The notes under the pieces are model-generated. The model was not told where the DNA came from, made no database searches, and saw only the letters and a program-made list of their open reading frames with translations. Shown here one piece after another: positions 1 to 7,595 of a DNA stretch of 64,000 bases. Origin of the DNA: Photobacterium marinum (GTDB lineage Bacteria > Pseudomonadota > Gammaproteobacteria > Enterobacterales > Vibrionaceae). Position 1 is the first letter of the stretch. Every line of letters starts with the position of its first letter. The stretch is taken from NCBI RefSeq assembly GCF_000331515.1, contig NZ_AMZO01000040.1, positions 1 to 64,000 on the forward strand, in the 5' to 3' direction. A program made the translations under genes and the position numbers.

Positions 1-27
1 ACTTATCTCAGGACGGGACACCGATGT

Positions 28-59
28 AAAAAAAAGCCACGCGATAGTCGCGTGGCTTT
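28..59 (-). terminator. Rho-independent terminator of the alanine symporter gene
   Basis: A perfect 10-bp stem (AGCCACGCGA / TCGCGTGGCT) with a 3-nt loop is followed on the minus strand by a run of T (A-run at 28-34). It lies 40 bp after the stop codon of the symporter gene. Confidence 0.9.
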
Positions 60-98
60 AGTGATTTCTCTGATAGGTATTACCTATCGGAATAAAAC

Positions 99-1529
99 CT
101 ATTTGTTGTTTGAGCGATCCCAGATGCCTTCTTCAAGCTGGGCATGCAGCTCTGGGTAATCGTTACTGTCAAAGGTAGGCACTTTACCCTGACCCAACTG
201 CTTGTTGTAGTCCTTCGCCAGTTTCACAACCGTGCCCGACAGCAACACTATGGCTATCAGGTTAATGATAGCCATCATCCCCATCGACACGTCTGCCATA
301 GCCCAGACAGTCGGCAAATCAGCAACAGCACCGAACATTACCATCGCCAGTACCACGACACGGAAAACCGCTAGGCCTGCTTTGTGGTTATGCTCAAGGA
401 AAATCAGGTTCGTCTCTGCATACGAGTAGTTCGCAACCAAAGAAGTAAAGGCAAAGAAGAAGATAGCCACAGCGATAAACACTGACCCCCAGCCACCAAC
501 CTGTGAGCTCAGGGCGCGCTGTGTCAGCTCAATACCGGTAACCTCACCGTGTGGTACGTATTCACCGGACATCAGGATAATCGCTACCGTTGCCGAACAG
601 ATAACAATGGTGTCCATGAACACACCCAGCATCTGCACATAGCCCTGTGAAGCCGGGTGCGGCGGATAAGGTGTAGCTGATGCAGCTGCATTCGGTGCCG
701 AACCCATACCAGCCTCATTAGAGAACAGACCGCGTTTCAGACCGTTAATCATGCCCTGCGCAATGGTGTAACCCAGCGCACCGGATGCTGCTTCCTCAAG
801 GCCAAACGCACTGCGGAAAATCATCATCAGTACATCAGGCAGCTTCTCAATGTTGGTAAACATGATAAACAGCGCCAGCAACAGGTAACACAGCGCCATC
901 GCCGGAACCAGGATCTCTGCAGTACGAGCAATTGCACGCAGACCACCAAAAATAATCACACCCGCCATCACAACCAGGGCAATACCAACGTAAGTCGGGT
1001 TCCAGCCGAAGGCTACATTCATTGCCTGAGTGATGGAGTTCGCCTGTACCGAGTTAAAGACCAGGCCGAATGCGATGATCAGACAGACTGAGAATACAAC
1101 GCCCATCCAGCGCATTCCCAGGCCTTTCTCCATGTAATATGCAGGACCGCCACGATAGTTACCGTCGTCATCACGGGTTTTATATAGCTGTGCCAGTGCA
1201 CTTTCAGCAAAAGCTGTCGCCATGCCCAGCATCGCAATCAGCCACATCCAGAAAATAGCACCCGGGCCACCCAGCGTCAGGGCAACAGCAACACCGGCCA
1301 TGTTACCGGTACCGACACGTGCAGCAAGGCTAGTACACAGAGCCTGGAATGAAGAGATACCGGCTTTGTCTGCCTTACGGCTGTTCTTCATTACGCTGAA
1401 CATGTGGCCGAAATGTCTGAACTGGATCATTCCCAGACGAATAGTAAAGAAAATGCCTACCCCAATTAGCAGGTAAATAAGCACGGAGCCCCACAACAGA
1501 TCGTTCAAAAAATTAATCTGACTTGACAC
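99..1529 (-). CDS. Alanine/glycine:sodium symporter (AGCS family)
   Basis: Predicted inner-membrane Na+-coupled carrier for alanine or glycine, about 476 residues, a normal length for the AGCS (TC 2.A.25) family. The family signature is visible near the N-terminus (GTGNMAGVAVALTLGGPGA) and roughly ten hydrophobic segments run through the protein. I chose the GTG at 1529 because AGGGGGAGA sits just upstream of it and the protein then begins with the usual family N-terminus (SSQINFLNDLLWG). The ATG 57 nt further upstream adds a polar stretch and lacks a ribosome-binding site. It is monocistronic, closed by the terminator at 28-59. A 16-bp perfect palindrome about 85 bp upstream of the start may be an operator. 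Substrate preference cannot be read from the sequence. Confidence 0.9.
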   Translation of the reverse strand: MSSQINFLNDLLWGSVLIYLLIGVGIFFTIRLGMIQFRHFGHMFSVMKNSRKADKAGISSFQALCTSLAARVGTGNMAGVAVALTLGGPGAIFWMWLIAMLGMATAFAESALAQLYKTRDDDGNYRGGPAYYMEKGLGMRWMGVVFSVCLIIAFGLVFNSVQANSITQAMNVAFGWNPTYVGIALVVMAGVIIFGGLRAIARTAEILVPAMALCYLLLALFIMFTNIEKLPDVLMMIFRSAFGLEEAASGALGYTIAQGMINGLKRGLFSNEAGMGSAPNAAASATPYPPHPASQGYVQMLGVFMDTIVICSATVAIILMSGEYVPHGEVTGIELTQRALSSQVGGWGSVFIAVAIFFFAFTSLVANYSYAETNLIFLEHNHKAGLAVFRVVVLAMVMFGAVADLPTVWAMADVSMGMMAIINLIAIVLLSGTVVKLAKDYNKQLGQGKVPTFDSNDYPELHAQLEEGIWDRSNNK

Positions 1530-2186
1530 GTCTCCCCCTGTAAAATCATCAAAACGCGGCCCTACCCAGCACCTTTTTATTGGCACCGAATATAACCAAA
1601 GTAGTAAATAGAGTTGTTTATAAACAACCTTTGTCGTTCTTTTTTATGTGGTATTAGACAGGTACAAACCCCTCTCTGCGAGCAATTTTGCCGTACCTGA
1701 ATGCAGTTGGTATGTGTTGTGTAACTGCAGATGGCATATGATCATGCAAAGTTATGTGAGAAAAATCAATACGCACAAAGTGCATATAGTTGTTGATTAA
1801 CCACATCTCCCAGTGGCTAAAAAACACTCACAAATGTAAACAGTTAACAATTTCATTTAAATTCCTCAACACATTTGCGAGCAATAATTAATCAGCACCT
1901 TAACCGGATTAATGTGATCTCGTGTCAATAAACCGCCGCTAACTCCCAGCCCTTCATAGCGATTTACCCGATCACAACGATTTTTGCAGTTTCACTTTAT
2001 GATTCAGCCCTCTACTCCCGATAATCCCTCAACGATAACGGTTGCTTTTTGTACAAACTGTAAGCAATTGTGAGATCTAGCCCCTCAAATATTCATAAAA
2101 AGATAACAAATGCGAAACACATCAATTTTATTTTTTTTGCCAATATGATATTTAACTAGGACCGAAGCGTAAGGAAGAGGTGCTTT
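1530..2186. other. Intergenic region between divergent genes
   Basis: About 650 bp of AT-rich DNA separates the divergently read symporter and DUF3545 genes. It must hold two promoters. The only strong pattern I see is the perfect palindrome GTTGTTTATAAACAAC at 1613-1628. A weak CRP-like half (TGTGATCTCGTGTCAA, near 1913-1928) is also present. I find no convincing additional gene. Confidence 0.5.
1613..1628. promoter_or_regulatory. Perfect 16-bp palindrome, possible operator
   Basis: GTTGTTTATAAACAAC is a perfect palindrome located between the symporter start codon and the rest of its upstream region. Such a site is typical of a dimeric repressor operator, but I do not recognise the regulator. 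Confidence 0.4.
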
Positions 2187-2366
2187 ATGGACAGCTATGC
2201 ATTCGATGACATTCTTGCCGATGAGACGCCCCGCCGGGCTAAACGCAGTAAACCGGTAAAACGTAAGTGGCGTGAAATTGAGGCGCTTAAGGACAAGCAG
2301 AGACTTCGTAAGGAACTTGAAGAAATTGATATGTTCCGAGACTATGACGACGACATCGATTTCTGA
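2187..2366 (+). CDS. DUF3545 family small protein
   Basis: A 59-residue, highly charged protein. An acidic N-terminus is followed by a basic patch (residues 16-27), then a probable helix (WREIEALKDKQRLRKELEE) and an acidic tail ending DDDIDF. The motif KPVKRKWREIEALKDKQRL is what I remember of DUF3545, a Vibrionaceae/Shewanella family of about 60 residues with no assigned function. The start has a good ribosome-binding site (AAGGAAGAGG). It ends at a shared terminator with the convergent hemerythrin gene. The alternating charge and lack of a membrane segment or signal peptide suggest a cytoplasmic protein that binds nucleic acid or another protein, but that is speculation. Confidence 0.8.
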   Translation: MDSYAFDDILADETPRRAKRSKPVKRKWREIEALKDKQRLRKELEEIDMFRDYDDDIDF

Positions 2367-2396
2367 TAATTAAACCAGATATCCACCTATCAATGA

Positions 2397-2423
2397 AAAA
2401 GCCGGCTATGATGCCGGCTTTAT
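2397..2423. terminator. Bidirectional terminator between DUF3545 and hemerythrin genes
   Basis: AAAGCCGGC / GCCGGCTTT stem with a 6-nt loop, A-rich on one side and T-rich on the other, placed exactly between two convergent stop codons. Confidence 0.85.
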
Positions 2424-2969
2424 TTATTTCGACGCCTGTACCTTCAAGCGTTCAGCTAGATTACGGTAACGCTCTGCAACTTTATCGCCAAACAGCGGAT
2501 CGTACTCACACTGCTCATACTCAGCCGATACAGCTAACCAGTCTTCGGCAGTAAAGGTGTTTCTGAGCAAAGGCAGGATATGCTTTTCCTCAAACTCAAG
2601 GTGAGCTCTTTGCCGATTGACAAACACATTCAGCTTCTCAGCAAAAACATCCAGCGGAATCACTGCGTCCATCAAAATCATATCTACCGTTTCAGCAAAC
2701 TCACGAGTCAGCTCAGACAACTCCTCATGTTCCGCCTCGAGGTTTTGCATTTCACGACTATTCGCATAATGCGACTGATAATAGCGATACAGCAAATCTT
2801 CCTTGGGGTGGTGGCAGCACTCAGCCTGTTTCTGTAAATAGTCGATGATGTCTTTAATCAGACTGTAATTAACAGGCCGTCCATGTCTAATCGCATCCAG
2901 CTTCTGTTGCAATACATTGAGCAGCCGGTTGATATAGCCATGTTCAGTATGAATACTTTCCAACATCAT
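2424..2969 (-). CDS. Hemerythrin-domain (HHE) protein
   Basis: A 181-residue all-alpha protein with the histidine/glutamate pattern of bacterial hemerythrin HHE cation-binding domains. H7 and H10 lie in SIHTEHGY, a CCHHPKEDLLY cluster follows near residue 52, EAEHEELSEL near residue 80, and a C-terminal RAHLEFEEKHILPLL carries the last iron ligands. This arrangement is expected to bind a non-haem di-iron centre. Relatives act in O2 or NO sensing or in iron-sulphur repair. Here it is a stand-alone domain with no fused output. The start has GGGAGCGAGC upstream. It is not the two-domain RIC/YtfE architecture, because no ScdA N-terminal domain is present. The exact role is unknown. Confidence 0.8.
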   Translation of the reverse strand: MMLESIHTEHGYINRLLNVLQQKLDAIRHGRPVNYSLIKDIIDYLQKQAECCHHPKEDLLYRYYQSHYANSREMQNLEAEHEELSELTREFAETVDMILMDAVIPLDVFAEKLNVFVNRQRAHLEFEEKHILPLLRNTFTAEDWLAVSAEYEQCEYDPLFGDKVAERYRNLAERLKVQASK

Positions 2970-3091
2970 AGCTCGCTCCCAAAATATTCTTCCTTAAAAC
3001 ATATTTTGAGTTTAAACCGACTCGAAAGAACTCGCCTTGATCCTGTTTGTTTATTGATCAAAAAGTTACAAAATCACCACATTCTGGCTGA

Positions 3092-3772
3092 TTAGATATG
3101 ATTCTCTAACTTCCAGTCAATTACCGGTTTATTCATCTGCTCAAGCAGAGTATTCACCTGAGAAAAATGTTTGCAACCAAAGAACCCACGGTAGGCCGAC
3201 AGTGGAGACGGGTGAGCCGACTTCAGTATGTGATGTTTTTCTCCATTGATCTTCTTACCTTTTTTCTGGGCATGAGCTCCCCACAACAAGAAAATCACGC
3301 CTTCGCAGTGCTGATCCAATACTTCAATTACCCGATCCGTGAAGGTTTCCCAGCCGATTTTAGCGTGTGAGTGGGCCTTGCCCTGCTCGACTGTCAGTAC
3401 CGTATTAAGCAGCAATACACCCTGCTCTGCCCAGTGCTGCAGGTAACCGTGATCAGGGGCCTCAAAGCCCGGGATATCATTTGCCAGCTCTTTATACATA
3501 TTGGCCAGTGAAGGCGGAATCTTCACTCCGGGACGAACAGAAAAACTCAGACCATGAGCCTGGCTTGGGCCGTGGTAAGGATCCTGGCCCAGGATAACAA
3601 CTTTAACTTTATCAAGAGGCGTTGTAGCAAAAGCACTGAACACGTCTTCCTCTGGCGGGAAAATAGCTTTTCCGGCAGCTCGTTCTGCTGCAACAAACTG
3701 TTCAATGTGTTGGTAATAAGGTTGCTTTTGTTCCTGGCTGATAAGCTGCTGCCAGGTCATCGCTTCGCTCAT
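3092..3772 (-). CDS. ung: Uracil-DNA glycosylase
   Basis: Removes uracil from DNA as the first step of base-excision repair. The 226-residue protein has all family-1 UDG signatures: the water-activating loop [16 protein letters not shown] with catalytic Asp64, the uracil-binding region [16 protein letters not shown], and the leucine-intercalation loop [18 protein letters not shown] near the C-terminus. The first ATG is supported by AGGAGCAAG upstream; a second in-frame ATG four codons on is less likely. The nearby AP-endonuclease gene nfo, on the same strand, acts downstream in the same repair pathway, although about 500 bp separate the two and they need not be co-transcribed. Confidence 0.98.
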   Translation of the reverse strand: MSEAMTWQQLISQEQKQPYYQHIEQFVAAERAAGKAIFPPEEDVFSAFATTPLDKVKVVILGQDPYHGPSQAHGLSFSVRPGVKIPPSLANMYKELANDIPGFEAPDHGYLQHWAEQGVLLLNTVLTVEQGKAHSHAKIGWETFTDRVIEVLDQHCEGVIFLLWGAHAQKKGKKINGEKHHILKSAHPSPLSAYRGFFGCKHFSQVNTLLEQMNKPVIDWKLENHI

Positions 3773-3943
3773 GGCTTGCTCCTGATACTTAAATTAGCCG
3801 CTTATTCTATACCCAAATAACCTCTGGATGTTTGGATATATCCTCTTTAACGGAATAAGGAATGACAAACGGCAGTTCAGAAGCAAGCCTCTATTTATAT
3901 CAAGCCACTACCTATATAGAAGGATAAAAGAATCAGTTGCAGA

Positions 3944-4078
3944 TTAGTGGTGTTCTGAAGAACGGTGGCGCGGAACTGGTGTGCGCCAGTGCCCCCGTCC
4001 CTGAACCGGGCGGTTGGCCTGTGGAAAACGAATATTAAAGGCAAATCCATAACACAGCATCATCATATCCGGGTTCAT
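3944..4078 (-). CDS. Possible small protein, 44 residues, unknown function
   Basis: This short minus-strand ORF starts at an ATG with an excellent ribosome-binding site (AAGGAG, 6-nt spacing). It begins MNPDMMMLCYGFAFNIRF, then turns basic and proline-rich (RGHWRTPVPRHRSSEHH). It would encode a peptide with a mildly hydrophobic N-terminal half and a positively charged, histidine-rich tail. It sits between nfo and ung on the same strand but has its own spacing on both sides. I do not recognise it. The main support is the Shine-Dalgarno sequence plus amino-acid composition; without conservation data it could be chance. Confidence 0.4.
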   Translation of the reverse strand: MNPDMMMLCYGFAFNIRFPQANRPVQGRGHWRTPVPRHRSSEHH

Positions 4079-4201
4079 AATGTGCTCCTTGAAATAAGCA
4101 GATTTAAAAAGAAGGACATAATGAACAATGAAAATTTGATGCCAGAAAAACCAGTATGAGATGAACCCAATTAAATCAATGAATTAGGTTAAAGCAGAAA
4201 C

Positions 4202-4255
4202 AAAAAAGCACTCATTTCAAAGCAGTACAGTATGACAATGCCCTGAAAGAGTGCT
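4202..4255 (-). terminator. Probable terminator of nfo
   Basis: Inverted repeat AGCACTC / GAGTGCT with a long (35-nt) loop, followed on the minus strand by six T. It is placed 15-70 bp after the nfo stop codon. The long loop makes it weaker than the other terminators here. Confidence 0.55.
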
Positions 4256-4269
4256 CAGTTGCACCAGAA

Positions 4270-5112
4270 TCAAACTACAAACGAACGCAGCTGCTCGATT
4301 TCCTGCTGCCAGATATCCGGATTAATGGTTTCTAATACCAAAGGTATGTTATCGAAGCGGCAGTCCTGCATCAGATAACGGAAGCAATCCCAGCCAATCT
4401 CTCCGGCTCCCAGACTATGGTGGCGGTCAATCCGACTTCCCAGCGCGCCTTTGGAATCATTCAGGTGCATACCTCGCAGGTAGTTCATGCCGACAACCTG
4501 ATCGAATTCAGCAAACGTGACATCAGTGGCGGCTTCTCCCCGCAGATCATAACCAGCAGCAAAGGTATGACAGGTATCAATACAGACTCCGACCCGGACC
4601 TTATCCTCAACCTGCTCAATAATTTCAGCCAGGTGTTCAAAACGCCAACCGAGGTTACTGCCCTGTCCGGCTGTATTTTCGATTACAGCAACCACATCCG
4701 GTACAGCCTGATGAGCCAGGTTAATTGATTCGGCGATCAGAGCCAGGCATTCCCGCTCGGAAATCTTCTTCAGGTGACTGCCCGGATGGAAGTTCAGCAG
4801 TGTCAGTCCCAACTGGTGACAACGATGCATCTCATCAATAAAGGCATTGCGTGACTTCTCCAGTTTTTCAGTTTCCGGAGCGCCAAGATTTATCAGGTAG
4901 GAATCATGAGGCAGGATCGCCTCCGGTGAAAAACCATATTGCTGACAGCGCGCCTTAAATGCCTTAATCACATCCTCTTCCAGTGGCTTTGCCACCCACT
5001 GGCGCTGGTTTTTGGTAAACAGAGCAAATGCATTTGCCCCAATCCCGGCGGCATTTACCGGGGCGTTGTGCACCCCACCAGCCGCTGAGACATGGGCTCC
5101 AATTAACTTCAT
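4270..5112 (-). CDS. nfo: Deoxyribonuclease IV (endonuclease IV, AP endonuclease)
   Basis: Cleaves DNA 5' to abasic sites in base-excision repair, using a trinuclear zinc centre inside a TIM barrel. The 280-residue length matches the family. It begins with the conserved [13 protein letters not shown], has the metal-ligand motifs [58 protein letters not shown] and ends with PLVLETI. All expected His, Asp and Glu ligands are present. AAGAAGGTATAAAA gives a good ribosome-binding site for the ATG. It is transcribed away from grcA and probably monocistronic. Confidence 0.98.
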   Translation of the reverse strand: MKLIGAHVSAAGGVHNAPVNAAGIGANAFALFTKNQRQWVAKPLEEDVIKAFKARCQQYGFSPEAILPHDSYLINLGAPETEKLEKSRNAFIDEMHRCHQLGLTLLNFHPGSHLKKISERECLALIAESINLAHQAVPDVVAVIENTAGQGSNLGWRFEHLAEIIEQVEDKVRVGVCIDTCHTFAAGYDLRGEAATDVTFAEFDQVVGMNYLRGMHLNDSKGALGSRIDRHHSLGAGEIGWDCFRYLMQDCRFDNIPLVLETINPDIWQQEIEQLRSFVV

Positions 5113-5456
5113 TTTTATACCTTCTTTCCGGGCGTTATTTTTAAACGTCAGCGATTACAAAATGATTAGATAAAGGGCACGTTATCACGGTAAATCACCG
5201 TGTTACACCCTCAAAATTGATGTAATTTTACTACATTTGATCAATTCAACTTTTTTTGAATAAATAAAAAATACACATCAACCCAGTAAATCTAAGACTT
5301 AGTTGACCTAGCTCAAAAAAACAGCCCTAGCCAATTTAAGGTTTTTTGTTGTAATTTGATCTAAATCAATACCAATTTTGCATCGAGCAGGTATATAATA
5401 CAGCCAGCTCAATACAAAATTGAAAAAATAACGACATCCTTTGGAGGAGTTAAGTC
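5113..5456. other. Regulatory region between nfo and grcA
   Basis: About 340 bp, strongly AT-rich, containing the divergent nfo and grcA promoters. It holds a perfect FNR box near the grcA -35 region, and a second degenerate box (TTGACctagCTCAA) at 5303-5316, about 50 bp upstream of the first. Confidence 0.7.
5356..5399 (+). promoter_or_regulatory. FNR-dependent class II promoter of grcA
   Basis: A perfect FNR consensus TTGATctaaATCAA at 5356-5369 is followed by a consensus -10 TATAAT at 5394-5399. With transcription starting near 5405 the FNR box is centred close to -41.5, the classic activating position. The E. coli homologue yfiD/grcA is known to be FNR- and ArcA-regulated, so anaerobic induction is expected here as well. 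Confidence 0.85.
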
Positions 5457-5834
5457 ATGATCTCTGGTATTCAAATTACTAAAACTGCGAACAACGACCT
5501 ACTGAATTCTATCTGGCTACTGGACAGCGTAACAAACGAAGCTCGTTGTGTTGCAGCTTCAGCTGGTTACGAAGCTGATCAGGTTATCCCTGCAGCTGAG
5601 CTGGGTGAATACGAAAGCCGTGAAGTTGCTATCGAAGCACCGGCTAAAATCGAAGGTGGTCAGCACCTGAACGTTAACGTACTGAAGCGTGAAACTCTGG
5701 AAGATGCTGCTAAGCACCCTGAGAAGTACCCACAGCTGACAATCCGTGTATCTGGCTACGCTGTACGTTTCAACTCTCTGACTACTGAGCAGCAGCGCGA
5801 CGTAATTGCACGTACTTTTACAAACAGCCTGTAA
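5457..5834 (+). CDS. grcA: Autonomous glycyl radical cofactor
   Basis: A spare glycyl-radical domain that restores activity to pyruvate formate-lyase whose own radical site has been broken by oxygen or acid. The 125-residue protein ends with the radical domain [20 protein letters not shown], where the predicted radical residue is Gly100. The first half is the short grcA-specific N-terminus. GGAGGAG is present before the ATG. Codons are those of a highly expressed gene (CTG, GTA and CGT dominate). Regulation by FNR is visible in the promoter. It ends at a strong terminator. The activating partner PflA and its target PflB are outside the window. Confidence 0.97.
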   Translation: MISGIQITKTANNDLLNSIWLLDSVTNEARCVAASAGYEADQVIPAAELGEYESREVAIEAPAKIEGGQHLNVNVLKRETLEDAAKHPEKYPQLTIRVSGYAVRFNSLTTEQQRDVIARTFTNSL

Positions 5835-5866
5835 TCGCTTATTGATATATAGTAAAATAACACCTG

Positions 5867-5896
5867 AAAACGGCATCTCTGATGCCGTTTTTTTTG
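5867..5896 (+). terminator. Rho-independent terminator of grcA
   Basis: Perfect 11-bp stem (AAAACGGCATC / GATGCCGTTTT), 3-nt loop and an uninterrupted T-run, 32 bp after the stop codon. Confidence 0.95.
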
Positions 5897-5914
5897 TAAC
5901 TACGGGTTACAAAA
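5892..5914. promoter_or_regulatory. Inverted repeat upstream of the first symporter gene
   Basis: TTTTGTAAC tacgg GTTACAAAA is a perfect 9-bp inverted repeat. Its left arm reuses the T-run of the grcA terminator. It may be an operator for the following symporter. Function is unknown. Confidence 0.35.
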
Positions 5915-6109
5915 CACCATTCTCCTATATTGTTCAGATTGTAACCAATCTCTGCTTAAAAGGGCCTGGTAATCACCTCCGTTTAGAGAGGAGCCGGGCA
6001 TTAATTAAAAATACAGACAAGCAGAATTTCCTCTCTCCTTTAAGGACAGAGCAGGTAATAACAATTGACGGAGCCATTACAAACACACATCTTTCAGGAA
6101 ACAAACTCA

Positions 6110-7288
6110 ATGAAGTTAATCCTAAAACTTATTGCCGGTATTATGGCCGGTATCCTCATCGGATTTTTTGCCCCTGATGCGATCATTCGACTGCTTCTGA
6201 CTGTGAAACAACTGGGTGGCCAGCTGATTGGCTTTACCATCCCATTGATTATCCTGTTCTATATCACCAGCGGTATCGCAAGCCTGTCGAAAGACTCTGG
6301 CTCTCTGCTGGGTAAAACTGTTGCCCTGTCATACGGCTCAACGATTATCGCCGGCAGCCTGGCATTCCTTGTTGCCAGCTTTGTAATTGCCGGTTTGCCA
6401 GAACCAGCAGCGACAGCGACCGAAACGGCAGACAAACTGACCAGCTTTATCGCCCTGGAGATCCCACCGCTATTTGGTGTGATGACAGCCCTGGCAACAG
6501 CTTTCCTGTTCGGCCTGGGGATCAGTGTCACTAACAGCAAGCACCTAAAAGCAGTGGCTGATGAAGGCCGCGGTGTTATCGACCTACTGCTATCAAAAGT
6601 GATCATCCCGATGCTACCGTTCTACATTGCCGGCATCTTTGCCGAAATGGCAGCGGAAGGCACCGTATTCACGACCCTGAAAACCTTCGGCATCGTAATG
6701 GCGCTAGCTGTGACTATGCACTGGGTATGGATCGTGATCCAATACACCCTGACTGGCCTGGCAACCGGTAAGTCACCATTTATGCTGATCAAAAACATGC
6801 TGCCAGCTTATTTCACAGCGGTAGGTACCATGTCATCGGCAGCAACCATTCCGGTAACACTACGCCAGACCAAAAACAGCGGTGTTGATGAGTCCATTGC
6901 CAACTTCACGATCCCGCTGTGTGCAACCATTCACCTGTCAGGCTCAACAATCACACTGGTAACCTGCTCAACCGCAGTTATCGCCCTGACTCAGCATGCA
7001 GCAATCCCGTCACTGTTTGACATGCTGCCGTTTATCATGATGCTGGGTGTAACTATGATTGCAGCACCGGGCGCACCAGGCGGCGGTGTAATGGCGGCTC
7101 TTGGCCTGATGGCATCAATGCTGGGCTTTGGCGAGGCCGAGCTGGCACTGATGATTGCTCTGTATATGGCACAAGACAGCTTCGGTACAGCCTGTAACAT
7201 CACAGGTGACGGTGCGATTTCTCTGCTGGTAAACAAATTTGCCAAGAAAAATGACGCACCGGCTGGTGAGCTTCAGCCGGAAAGCTAA
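6110..7288 (+). CDS. Dicarboxylate/amino acid:cation symporter, copy 1
   Basis: Predicted inner-membrane carrier of the DAACS (SDF, TC 2.A.23) family, taking up glutamate/aspartate-type amino acids or C4-dicarboxylates with Na+ or H+. The 392 residues show the family's eight membrane segments and two re-entrant loops. The serine-rich loop (GTMSSAATIPVTL), the TM7 region and the substrate-binding NITGDGAI motif near the C-terminus are all present. I place the start at the ATG at 6110, giving MKLILKLIAGIMAG, because it matches the second copy exactly and has CAGGAA upstream; a TTG 45 nt earlier is unlikely. By eye it is about 85% identical to the following gene, so the two are tandem duplicates. 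The substrate cannot be settled from sequence. Confidence 0.9.
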   Translation: MKLILKLIAGIMAGILIGFFAPDAIIRLLLTVKQLGGQLIGFTIPLIILFYITSGIASLSKDSGSLLGKTVALSYGSTIIAGSLAFLVASFVIAGLPEPAATATETADKLTSFIALEIPPLFGVMTALATAFLFGLGISVTNSKHLKAVADEGRGVIDLLLSKVIIPMLPFYIAGIFAEMAAEGTVFTTLKTFGIVMALAVTMHWVWIVIQYTLTGLATGKSPFMLIKNMLPAYFTAVGTMSSAATIPVTLRQTKNSGVDESIANFTIPLCATIHLSGSTITLVTCSTAVIALTQHAAIPSLFDMLPFIMMLGVTMIAAPGAPGGGVMAALGLMASMLGFGEAELALMIALYMAQDSFGTACNITGDGAISLLVNKFAKKNDAPAGELQPES

Positions 7289-7315
7289 TCATCATTAGCT
7301 AAATAATCCTTAACA

Positions 7316-7352
7316 TAACGGCAGCCAATCTCTGGCTGCCGTTATTGTTTCC
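7316..7352 (+). terminator. Terminator after symporter copy 1
   Basis: TAACGGCAGCC / GGCTGCCGTTA, an 11-bp stem with a 7-nt loop followed by TTGTTT, separating the two duplicated symporter genes into independent transcription units. Confidence 0.85.
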
Positions 7353-7595
7353 CCTGCCAATAAAGCGCACATTCTCTTCCAATTTCCCCCCGATCCCTCT
7401 TACCTGACGCTCATATAACAAACAAAAGTTGCTCAAAAAGCATACTGATAGATATATCTCACTTTTAATTAAAATTTGGGCATAAATTTTAAAAATAGAG
7501 TATTTTGTTAGCATTGCTCGCCAAAAAATGTAACAAACATAGCGAGTGATACTTTTTAGGAATAATTAAAACAACTCGCCTCAGGAGTCCGCTCA
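7353..7595 (+). promoter_or_regulatory. Promoter/leader of symporter copy 2
   Basis: AT-rich region that must contain the promoter of the second copy. A stem ATTGCTCGC / GCGAGTGAT (two G-U pairs, 7513-7521 with 7542-7550) is followed by CTTTTT and could be an attenuator-like hairpin in the leader. It bears little resemblance to the upstream region of copy 1, so the duplicates are probably regulated differently. Confidence 0.35.

Larger units (their letters stand above)
3773..4269. other. Intergenic region between nfo and ung
   Basis: About 500 bp holding the nfo terminator (4202-4255), a possible 44-codon gene on the minus strand (3944-4078), and presumably the ung promoter. A 12-codon plus-strand ORF preceded by GAAGGA (near 4121) looks too short to call. 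Confidence 0.45.

Noticed and set aside
4121-4159. A 12-codon ORF with GAAGGA upstream (MNNENLMPEKPV)
   Set aside because: Too short to support, and with no attenuator or downstream gene that would make it a leader peptide.
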